A stretch of 64,000 nucleotides of DNA from WHSW01 sp963759295. GTDB taxonomy: Bacteria > Actinomycetota > Thermoleophilia > Solirubrobacterales > 70-9. The stretch is taken from NCBI GenBank assembly GCA_963759295.1, contig CAVWYT010000007.1, positions 134,495-198,494 of the forward strand. Reading direction: 5' to 3'. A program made the translations under genes and the position numbers. Position 1 is the stretch's first letter. The number at the start of each line of letters is the position of its first letter. The notes under the pieces were generated by a model. That model was not told the DNA's origin, ran no database searches, and was given only the letters and a program-made list of their open reading frames with translations. Positions 56,227 through 64,000 of the stretch are shown here, piece after piece.

Positions 56227-56631
56227 CTAGCCGTCGAAGTCCTCGTCGTCGTAGCCGGCCGCCTGGGTCGCGAGCCGGCGGCTGTAGAGCTCGTCGGCGG
56301 AGACGGCGGGCGACTGGACCGAGACGAGCGCCAGCGCCTCGCCGCCGTCGTTGGCGACCGCGTGGTCGGTCGCCGGCGGGATCAGCACGAGGTCGCCCGA
56401 TTCGAGCCGCTGTGAGTCGCCGGTCGCCGACATCGTCCCGGTGCCGCTGACGACGACGTAGACCTGCTCGGCCTCCTCGTGGGAGCGCAGCTGCTCGGAA
56501 ACCCCGGGCGGCACCTCGAGCCAGTTCACCGAGAGGTTCCGCGACCCGAGCTCGCCGGCGTCCATGAGGATGTGCGGGCGCAGCCCGTGCACTTCGGTCA
56601 CCGCAGCGTCGGACAGCCGCCTCACGAGCAC
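56227..56631 (-). CDS. Cupin-domain protein
   Basis: 134 residues. The cupin core has EEAEQVYVVVSGTGTM and ESGDLVLIPPATDHAVAND, a beta-barrel fold with the second-motif His; the first motif has SHEEAEQ with fewer ligands than usual. It may bind a small molecule or metal. GTG start six bases after TAGAAA. Function unknown and unrelated in sequence to the cupin at 13 kb. Confidence 0.75.
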   Translation of the reverse strand: MLVRRLSDAAVTEVHGLRPHILMDAGELGSRNLSVNWLEVPPGVSEQLRSHEEAEQVYVVVSGTGTMSATGDSQRLESGDLVLIPPATDHAVANDGGEALALVSVQSPAVSADELYSRRLATQAAGYDDEDFDG

Positions 56632-56637
56632 GCGAGG

Positions 56638-56643
56638 TTTCTA
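56638..56643 (-). promoter_or_regulatory. -10 box of the cupin gene
   Basis: TAGAAA on the minus strand, six bases before the GTG start. Confidence 0.45.
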
Positions 56644-56707
56644 GCAGACGTGCGGCCCACGGGTGGTGGTGCCCCCGGACCGCGATCGCGCGAAAGCGCG
56701 CCACCGG

Positions 56708-59245
56708 CTACCGGACGACGAAGTTGACCAGCTTGCCTGGCACCACGACCTCCTTGACGACCTCCATCCCGTCGAGGTGGCGGCGGACGTTCTCACTGCC
56801 GCGCGCGAGCTCGAGCACCTCGGCTTCCGAGGCGCCCGAAGCGGCGACGATCTGGTCGCGACGCTTGCCGTTGACCTGGACCACGAGCGTGAACGTCTCG
56901 CGGACGAGCAGCGCCGGGTCGGGCTCGGGCCACGGCTGCTCCCAGACGCGCTCGCCGGTCAGCGCCTCGTAGACCTCCGTGCCGAGGTGGGGGGCGAAGG
57001 GGAAGATCAGCGAGGCCGCGGTGGCGGTCGCAAAGCGAAGCGTCGCCTCCCCGACCGGATCGCCGTAGAGCGCGTCCTTGAGCCGGTAGGCGTCGTTGAC
57101 CAGCTCCATGACCGCGGCGATCGCGGTGTGGAACTGAAACCCGCCCTCGATGTCGTGGGTCGTCTTGTCGATCGCCCAATGCGCCTTTGCGAGCAGCGCG
57201 TGCGCATCGGCTCGGGCGCGTTCCCGCTCGGACCCCGACGCTGCGGGAGACGAAGCGGAGGAGGTGTCGGGCGGTGGCTCGTCGGTGGAGGTTCGCCCCC
57301 GAACCTCCGCCGACAGCCGCCACAGCCTGGTCAGGAACCGGTGCACGCCCTCGACGCCCTCGGCGACCCAGTCGCCGCCGCGCTCGGGCGGGCCGAGGAA
57401 GCAGACGTAGGCGCGCGCCGTGTCGGCGCCGTAGCGCTCGACCGTCTCGACGGCGCTGACCGTGTTGCCCTTCGACGAGGACATCTTGGCCCCGCCCATG
57501 GTGATCATCCCCTGGGTGAACAGGCTCGCGAACGGCTCCTGCACGCTCAAGCATCCCCATGTCGGCGAACGCCTTGGTGAAGAAGCGCGCGTACATCAGG
57601 TGCAGGATCGCGTGCTCGACGCCGCCGATGTACTGATCGACCGGCATCCAGTGGTCGGCGATCGCGCGGTCGAACGGCAGCTCGGTGTTGCGCGGGTCGA
57701 GGTAACGGATGAAGTACCAGGACGAGTCGACGAAGGTGTCCATCGTGTCGGTCTCGCGGCGCGCCGCGCCGCCGCACTCGGGACAGGTGGTGTCGACCCA
57801 GCCTCGACCGCGCCCAGCGGGCTCTTTCCCTTCGGCGCGTAGTCCTCGACGTCCGGAGCTCGACCGGAAGCTGGTCGTCGGGCACCGGCAACCATCCCGC
57901 ATCTCTCGCAGTAGAGGATCGGGATCGGGCAGCCCCAGTAACGCTGTCGTGAGAGCAGCCAGTCGCGCAGGCGGTAGTTGACGGCGAAGTCGCCGAGCCC
58001 GCGCTCGCGCAGCGACTCGACGATCGCCCGCTTCGCCTCCGGCGCCGGCATCCCGTCGTACTCGCCGGAGTTCACCAAGACCTCGTCCTCGGTGTGCTCC
58101 ACGAAGGGTTGCCCCCCTGCGACCTCTCCCCCGGCCGGTCGTACCACCTGCCGGATCGGCAGCTCGAAGGCCTTGGCGAAGTCCCAGTCGCGCTCGTCGT
58201 GAGCGGGAACGGCCATCAGCGCACCGGTCCCGTACTCCATCAGCACGTAGTCGGCGACGAACATCGGGATCTGCTCGCCGTTGACCGGGTTCGTCACCGT
58301 GCGCCCCAGGGGGACACCCGTCTTCGCGCGCGCCTCGGAGCCGCGCTCATCAACCGACTCGCGGATCGCCTCGTCGACGTATGCCCGCACCTCGGCCTCG
58401 TGCCCCGTGCCTGCGGCCAGGCGCTCGACCTCAGGGTGCTCGGGCGCGACGACGAAGAAGGTGGCGCCGAACAGCGTGTCGGCCCGGGTGGTGAACACCG
58501 GGAAGTCGATCCCGATCTCCTCGCAGCGGAAGGTCACCTCGGCGCCCTCGGAGCGGCCGATCCAGTTGCGCTGCATCGTGATCACGTGCTCGGGCCACGA
58601 CTCGAGCAGGTCGAAGTCGGCGAGCAGGCGATCGGCGTAGTCGGTGATCTTGAAGAACCACTGCTCGAGGTTCCGGGCCTCGACCAGCGAGCCGCAGCGC
58701 TCACAATGGCCGTCGATCACCTGCTCATTGGCGAGCACGGTCTGATCGACCGGGCACCACTGCACCGGCGCCTCGGCGCGGTATGCGAGGCCGCGCTCGA
58801 ACAGGCGCAGGAAGATCCACTGCGTCCATCGGTAGTACGCCGGCGTGTGGCTGGAGATCTCGCGCGACCAATCGATCGAGATCCCCCAGGCGCGAAACTG
58901 CTCCCGGTAGGCGGCGATCGACGCCTCGACCGCGTCGCGGGGGTGCTCGCCGGTCTTGATCGCGTTGTTCTCAGCCGGAAGGCCGAAGGCGTCGTAGCCC
59001 ATCGGGTGGATGACCTGAAAGCCGCGTCGGCGTCGGAAGTGGGCGATCGCGTCGCCGAGCGAGTAGTTCTTCAGGTGGCCGACGTGGGGCTCGCCCGAGG
59101 GATACGGGAGCATCTCGGTCACGTAGTACTTCGGCTTCGAGTCGTCGAAGCCCGGCTCGCCCGGGTTCGGGACCTCCCAGGTGCGCTCCTGCGCCCACAC
59201 CCCCTGCCAGCGGCGTTCGATCTCGTGCGGGTCGTAGCGTTCCAC
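56708..59245 (-). CDS. leuS: Leucyl-tRNA synthetase, broken by at least four frameshifts
   Basis: About 845 residues across three frames. The first (GTG 59245) has PYPSGEPHVGHLKNYSLGD (HIGH), the zinc Cys set, the editing domain and DWLLSRQRYWGCPIPI. Frames then change near 57898, 57860, 57805 and 57551. Recognisable LeuRS pieces persist: VPVPDDQLPVEL, PDVEDYAPKGKSPL, WVDTTCPECGG and DTFVDSSWYFIRYLDP. The last frame has GAKMSSSKGNTVS (KMSKS) and the anticodon-binding tail. An essential single-copy enzyme cannot be this damaged, so these are almost certainly sequence errors. The GTG start lies seven bases after TAATAT. Confidence 0.92.
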
Positions 59246-59252
59246 GGCCCCG

Positions 59253-59258
59253 ATATTA
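59253..59258 (-). promoter_or_regulatory. -10 box of leuS
   Basis: TAATAT on the minus strand, seven bases before the GTG start; an AT-rich island in very GC-rich DNA. Confidence 0.55.
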
Positions 59259-59345
59259 CGAGCGCCCGCCGGGGCGCAAGCCGCGGCCGCCGGCCCGGAG
59301 CCGGCGTAGACTCGCTCCGGGAGGCCCTTTTACGAGGAGGTTGTG

Positions 59346-59567
59346 ATGGGACGTCTGATCAGGCTCGACCGCAGTGGGCACACGACCTTGGCGGAGTGGA
59401 CGGGCTCGGACGCCGACCGCGAGGCGGCGGTCGACGCGTTCAGGCGCGAGCTCGATCTCGGCATGGTGGCGTCGGTGTCGCACCCCGACGGCACCGCCGA
59501 GGTCGTCCGCGAGCTGCCGCTCGACGCCGAGCTCGTGGTCCTGCGCCGCCCGATCGCCGGCGGCTAG
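59346..59567 (+). CDS. Uncharacterised 73-residue protein
   Basis: Start ATG 59346 is chosen because GAGGAGG ends five bases upstream; GTG 59343 would be too close. The protein begins MGRLIRLDRSGHTTLAEW, with no membrane helix and no recognised domain. It looks like a compact alpha/beta fold. TAGACT near 59307 could be its promoter, giving a normal leader with a ribosome site. It lies 16 bases before the next gene. Confidence 0.65.
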   Translation: MGRLIRLDRSGHTTLAEWTGSDADREAAVDAFRRELDLGMVASVSHPDGTAEVVRELPLDAELVVLRRPIAGG

Positions 59568-59583
59568 CCGGGCGGGGTCGGAC

Positions 59584-60294
59584 TTGGAACCCGAGCCGGC
59601 CGGCGCGGCTCTCGCGGGCCGCGGCTGGGCGCCAGGAGGACTCGGCGAGGCGGCGAGGCTTCACTGGCGCGAGGACGCCAGCGAACGGACGCTGCGCCGC
59701 GACGGACGCCGCTGGACCGCGTGGACGACGTGGATCGTCTGCGTGTTCGTGGCCCCGGGGGCGCTGCTGGTCGCGGTCGAGCCGCTCACCTTTCCGGTCG
59801 CGCTGCTCTCCTTCGCCCATGCCTGGGCGATCCCTTGGATCCAGGCGCGCCGCGGCGCGCGCCAGGTGGTGCAGATCGGAAGCGGACGCAGCGCGGGTCG
59901 CCGCGCCGGCGCCGATGGCGGCGCCGAGGCCGTTGCGCTCGGGCTGCTTGGTGACCTCGTCGCTGACCACGAGCGACGCCTGCTCGCAGCCACCGGACTC
60001 GCGCTGCAGCGCGGCGAGCTCGGCATCTGGCTGCTCGGTGAGCAGGGCGCGCTGCTCGTCCGCCCAGGAGGGCGCCGGGTCGACGCCTGGTGTGTGCGGG
60101 TCGCCGAGACCGCCGATTTGCCGGCGGGCGATCGCGTCGCGCACCTGTTGCTCGCCCTGCGCGAGGACGAACTCGGCTTCGCGAAGGTCGCCAACCTCGG
60201 GTTCTCGGGCGCCGCCTGGCGGCTGCGCCCGCACCTGCCGGAACGCTCGCGCCCCGCGCTCGCGGCGGCGCGACGGGCGCTGCGCGCGGGCTGA
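59584..60294 (+). CDS. Uncharacterised membrane protein
   Basis: 236 residues from TTG 59584. Two hydrophobic segments near residues 50-85 (TWIVCVFVAPGALLVAVEPL and VALLSFAHAWAIPWI) separate a short basic N terminus from a C-terminal soluble domain with LGLLGDLVADHERRLLAATG, LGIWLLGEQGALLVRPGG and KVANLGFSGAAWRLRPHLP. No family is recognised. The TTG is the first start after the neighbouring gene; the exact start is uncertain. Confidence 0.65.
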   Translation: MEPEPAGAALAGRGWAPGGLGEAARLHWREDASERTLRRDGRRWTAWTTWIVCVFVAPGALLVAVEPLTFPVALLSFAHAWAIPWIQARRGARQVVQIGSGRSAGRRAGADGGAEAVALGLLGDLVADHERRLLAATGLALQRGELGIWLLGEQGALLVRPGGRRVDAWCVRVAETADLPAGDRVAHLLLALREDELGFAKVANLGFSGAAWRLRPHLPERSRPALAAARRALRAG

Positions 60295-60341
60295 GGACCG
60301 CGGCGCGGGCCTATTCCAACAGCCTCTCCGCCGGGCGGCTG

Positions 60342-60371
60342 GAACCGGCGTCCCGGACCATGCGCCGGTTC
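60342..60371. terminator. Possible bidirectional terminator
   Basis: GAACCGGCG, a 12-base loop and CGCCGGTTC form a 9-bp stem between the convergent membrane-protein gene and the nuclease/antitoxin frame. The arms also match the T-arm of the adjacent tRNA-Ala. Confidence 0.4.
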
Positions 60372-60380
60372 GAGGCGGCA

Positions 60381-61078
<698 letters not shown>

Positions 61079-61079
<1 letters not shown>

Positions 61080-61092
61080 GAACGTATGTTCG
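61079..61092 (-). promoter_or_regulatory. LexA/SOS-box-like palindrome at the nuclease start
   Basis: CGAACGTATGTTCG matches the CGAAC-N4-GTTCG form of Gram-positive and actinobacterial LexA boxes, directly abutting the GTG start codon. It would make the nuclease DNA-damage inducible if LexA binds; unproven. Confidence 0.45.
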
Positions 61093-61230
61093 CATTCGCT
61101 GCGGACGGAAGCCGCGCTCCAGCAGGTGGGCTGCCCAGGCGCACGAGCAGCGGGTCCTGGGAGCCCATGACCTCGTCCTCTCGCGGCTAACGCGATCCGC
61201 CCCGCCTCGGGCACGGCGGCTATGCCGACC

Positions 61231-62015
61231 CTACTCGTGGTCGACGTCGAGTACGAGCCGGTCGGCGCGCAGGTCGCGCACCTTGAACTCGAACGGCGTC
61301 CGCTCCTCGAGCTCGCGCAGGAGCTTGACCGGCTCGGCCAGCTTCATCTCCAGCGTCGCTCGCCCGGAGGCGAACCGCTTCACCGAAATCTCCGAGGTCG
61401 CAGCGATCCCGCCGGCCGCGTCCTCGAACCCGACGAGCTGCGAGAAGTCGTCGAGCGGGCCAACCTCGATCTCGACCGCCCCGTCGAACAGCTCGGCGGC
61501 CGACCCGTTCGCGCGCCCGTGCGGCGCCAGCGGCTGCTCGAGCTCCTCGAGCCCGAACCCTCGCCGGCCGCGATGCTCGCGATCGCCCCCTGAAGCGACT
61601 CGAAGAGCCGCTCGCCGGCGCCGCCCGGGTCGCGCGCCAGCTCCCCGATCCGCTCGCCGAGCTCGACCGCATCGCGAAGCGCGCGCATCCTGATCCGGGT
61701 CGCCTGGCCGCGGGCCTGCTTGCGGACCGCCTCGATCTCCTCGGCGAGCAGCAGAAGGGAGCGAGTTCCGCGCTCGCCCTCGGCGCGCAGCCGTTCGAGA
61801 TCCGCCCTGACGTCGGCGAGCTCCTGCTCTCGGCGAACCACGCGCTCGGAGAGCGAGTCGCAGGTGATCTCGAGCTGCACGATCCGCGCCGCCCGCTCCT
61901 CGAGCTCCGCGGCGCGCCGGTCGAGAATCCCCTCCTGCTCGGCGAGCAGCGCATCGTTCGCCGCGAGCGCCTCGTCCACGTCGCCACGGCGGTAGCCGAA
62001 CAGCGATCGCTGAAC
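61231..62015 (-). CDS. DivIVA-like coiled-coil protein with C-terminal globular domain, frameshifted
   Basis: About 261 residues. The start QRSLFGYRRGDVDEAL is the DivIVA-type membrane-targeting pattern. Heptad-rich coiled coil runs to about residue 150, then a globular C terminus (LFDGAVEIEVGPLDDFSQLVG, RFASGRATLEMKLAEPVKLL) ending LRADRLVLDVDHE. A base is missing near 61562, joining ASIAAGEG to FGLEELEQPLAPHG. As read the first codon is GTT at 62015 with GAGGAAGG upstream; GTG is likely in the real sequence. It may act in cell-pole or division organisation. It ends the proA-nadD-rsfS transcript or has its own start at TAGTTT (62035-62040). Confidence 0.65.
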
Positions 62016-62101
62016 CGCCTTCCTCGATGTGCAGAAACTAGGCGCCCGGTCGGACGAGATCACGTTCGCCGGCGCCGGGCGCGTCCGGCGCCCGTTCACG
62101 T

Positions 62102-62534
62102 TCAGGCGGTCCGGTCGCCCTCGGGGCCCAGCTCGAGGCGCGGCGCCTCGCCCCACAGCCGCTCGAGCCGATAGCGGTCACGCATCTCGGGACCAGGATG
62201 TGGAGCACGCAGTCGAGATAGTCGGCGAGCATCCACTGCGCCTCGCGCTCGCCCTCGACCCTGGCCGGCAGCAGTCCATGGTCGCGCTTGAGCCGCAGGT
62301 GGACGTCGTCGTGGATCGCCTTCGCCTGGCGCTCGTTGCGCGCCGTCGCGATCACCAGGTAGTCGGTGTAGCCGACGAGCTCGCGCACGTCGAGGGCGAC
62401 GAGTCAAAGCCCTTCTTGTCGTCGACGATCGCCGCGATCCGCCGCGCCAGCGCCGCCGACGCCGCGGGGTCGTCGGTGCGGGGCTCATTGACGACCGCCT
62501 CGCGCTCGGCCCCCCGGTCCGCGGTCGGACTCAC
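62102..62534 (-). CDS. rsfS: Ribosomal silencing factor RsfS, two frameshifts
   Basis: About 145 residues over three frames. N terminus AALARRIAAIVDDKKGFD; middle VRELVGYTDYLVIATARNERQAKAI and EGEREAQWMLADYLDCVLHILV; end EMRDRYRLERLWGEAPRL. All are Iojap/RsfS signatures. One base is missing at about 62401 and one at about 62191 (CCGAG for CCGGAG). It blocks subunit joining by binding L14. The GTG start overlaps the nadD stop as GTGA; nadD-rsfS is the usual order. Confidence 0.88.
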
Positions 62535-63147
62535 GCGACCACCGATTCCCGGTAGAGGCCGCTCGAGACGATCATCGCGCGCACCGGCTCCGGCACCGGA
62601 TAGCGGATCGGCTTGCCCTGGTCAACCCGGTGCCTGATCGCCGTCGAGGAGACGTCGAGCTCCGGCATCCGCACGGTCAGCGCGGGCTCGGACCCGCCGA
62701 GCCGCTCGAGCGCCGCCTCGGCCTCGTCCATCACGGCCCCCGCGCGCCCGGCGATCCCGATGCGCGCCAACTCGAGCAGCCGGCGCGGCTCGTGCCAGGA
62801 CGCCAGGTAGCGGCAACGTCGGCCCCCATGAGGAAGAAGAACTCGGAACTGGATCGCTCGTCTCGCAACCACTCAAGCGTACGCGCGGTGTAGGACGGGC
62901 CGGGCTCGCGCACCTCGTAATCGGAGACCTCGAGCAGCTCGTCGTCCTCGGCCGCCAGTCGCGCAAGCCGAGCCGCACCTGCCTCCCGGGCTCCGGGTCG
63001 ATCCGCTTGTGCGGCCCCTCTCCGGTCGGCATCAGCACGACCCGGTCGAGCCCGAGCTGGGAAGCGGCCTCCTGGGCCAGCACGAGGTGACCGATGTGGG
63101 GCGGATTGAACGCGGCCCGGAGTTTTACGCGACCGAGCTCCCGACCG
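62531..63147 (-). CDS. nadD: Nicotinate-nucleotide adenylyltransferase, frameshifted
   Basis: About 200 residues over three frames. FNPPHIGHLVLAQEAASQLG contains the HxGH nucleotidyl-transfer motif, then VVLMPTGEGPHKR, DYEVREPGPSYTARTLEWL, FFFLMGADVAAT and the late SSTAIRHRVDQGKPIRYPVP (ISST-type motif). Shifts lie near 62967 and 62802. The first residues (RVKLRAAF where GGxF is expected) also seem damaged, so the start is not fixed. It makes NaAD in NAD synthesis, downstream of proA. Confidence 0.85.
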
Positions 63148-63149
63148 GG

Positions 63150-64000
63150 CTACCCCCGGACCTGCCCGTCGCCGTGGACGATGTACTTGGTCGTGGTCAG
63201 CTCGCGGAGGCCAATCGGGCCGCGCGCGTGAAGCTTCTGGGTCGAGTTGCCGATCTCGGCGCCCATGCCGAACTCGAATCCGTCGGTGAACCTGGTCGAG
63301 GCGTTGACGGAACACCACCGCGGCGTCGACGCCGTCGGTGAACGCGCTCGCGGCCTCGTCGGACGAGGTCACGATCGCCTCGCTTGTGCCCGGTCGGTGT
63401 GCCCGTTGACGTGCTCGATCGCATCGGCGACCGAGTCGACCATCCCGACCGCCATCTTCAGCCCGTGGTACTCGGTGTCCCGGTCGAGATTCCGTTGCCT
63501 CGCCGACCGGCACGTCGCCGGCTGCGGCTCGCGTGCGCGCGTCACCGACCAGCTCGACTCCCGCCGCGTGCAGGTCACCAGGGTCCAGGGCAAGAGACCC
63601 TGGACACCGCCGCGTGCGCGCGGGTCTCGGCCGCGTTGCAGACGCCGGGGCGGTCGACCTTCGCGTTGAAGGCGATCCGCCGCGCCATCTGCAGGTCGGC
63701 GTCGTCGTCGACGTAGCGTGGCAGTTGCCGCCGGCCGCGTAGAGCACGGGCACCGTCGCGACCGACTTCAGCGCCTGCTTCAGCCCCTCGCCGCCGCGCG
63801 GGATCACCAGCTCGACCAGGCCCTCGGCTGTCGCCAGCTGCTCGAGCTCGGAGCGGTCGCCGGCAGAGCAGCTCGACCGATCCCTCCGGGAGCCCGGCGT
63901 CCGACCACCGCGTCGCGCGACGAGCGCGGCGAGCGCGGCGTTCGAGCGCTCGGCGTAGCTGGAGCCGCGCAGGACGATCGCGTTGCCGCTCTTCAGGCAC
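63150..64000 (-). CDS. proA: Gamma-glutamyl phosphate reductase, partial and multiply frameshifted
   Basis: The gene runs off the window at its 5' end and changes frame at least five times. Pieces in order are IVLRGSSYAERSNAALAAL, LKQALKSVATVPVLYAAGGN, ADLQMARRIAFNAKVDRPGVCNAAET (active-site Cys), DTEYHGLKMAVGMVDSVADAI, and the end GFEFGMGAEIGNSTQKLHARG then KYIVHGDGQVRG. These are ProA in every respect. It reduces gamma-glutamyl phosphate in proline synthesis. The frame damage is most likely sequencing error at a poorly covered end. Confidence 0.85.

Noticed and set aside
61080..61230. Additional gene between the nuclease and the DivIVA-like gene
   Set aside because: The nuclease frame stays open further upstream (to 61214), but the sequence before GTG 61079 lacks family similarity, and no other frame has coding character.

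Overview
The window is dense, very GC-rich bacterial DNA (roughly 70 % by eye). GTG and TTG starts are common and genes abut or overlap as GTGA/ATGA. Gene content points to a high-GC actinobacterium, most plausibly of the Thermoleophilia/Solirubrobacterales type: a fused LivM-LivG transporter protein, a PPi-type phosphofructokinase, HadA/HadB-like dehydratases and a PD-(D/E)XK nuclease next to a tRNA. That placement is inference; no 16S gene or database search was available.

Layout. 0-14.3 kb is an accessory catabolic and uptake region, almost all on the minus strand. It holds the tail of an aldehyde dehydrogenase, an alpha/beta hydrolase, an ACMSD-like amidohydrolase, a CrtI-like FAD oxidoreductase, an EamA permease, a branched-chain-type ABC transporter (LivF, fused LivM-LivG, LivH, binding lipoprotein), a LacI regulator, an MFS carrier, a 2-keto-4-pentenoate-hydratase-like enzyme, a cupin and a beta-hydroxyacid dehydrogenase. 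Three promoters here carry the same near-palindrome, GCAAWCGWTTGC, just after their -10 boxes. This suggests one LacI-controlled regulon. polA follows (14.4-17.0 kb). At 17.2-20.8 kb a response regulator and sensor kinase are flanked by three small exported Asp/His-rich proteins that share a motif. Then come malic enzyme, an epimerase, a second binding lipoprotein, PfkA and a tryptophan/histidine block (trpA, trpB, trpF, htrA, trpC, trpD, trpG, trpE, hisIE). Divergent from it is a cytochrome bd oxidase. 38-51 kb is housekeeping: era, ybeY, phoH, yqeY, murI, prmA, dnaJ, hrcA, lepA, murJ, rpsT. 51.3-56 kb carries holA, comEC, comEA and acyP. leuS, two uncharacterised genes, tRNA-Ala(GGC) inside a nuclease/antitoxin reading frame, a DivIVA-like protein, rsfS, nadD and partial proA close the window.

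Two observations run through the whole window. First, at about 20 transcription-unit starts a TANNNT-type -10 box lies only 6-14 bases (mostly 6-10) before the start codon, the signature of leaderless transcription; two divergent gene pairs have overlapping -10 boxes. Second, many conserved single-copy genes (trpB, cydA, cydB, comEA, leuS, rsfS, nadD, proA and others) are broken by single-base frameshifts, often at short homopolymers and densest beyond 57.5 kb. These look like sequencing or assembly errors rather than gene decay.

No insertion sequence, CRISPR array, rRNA or recognised riboswitch was seen, and no gene-free stretch exceeds 300 bases.
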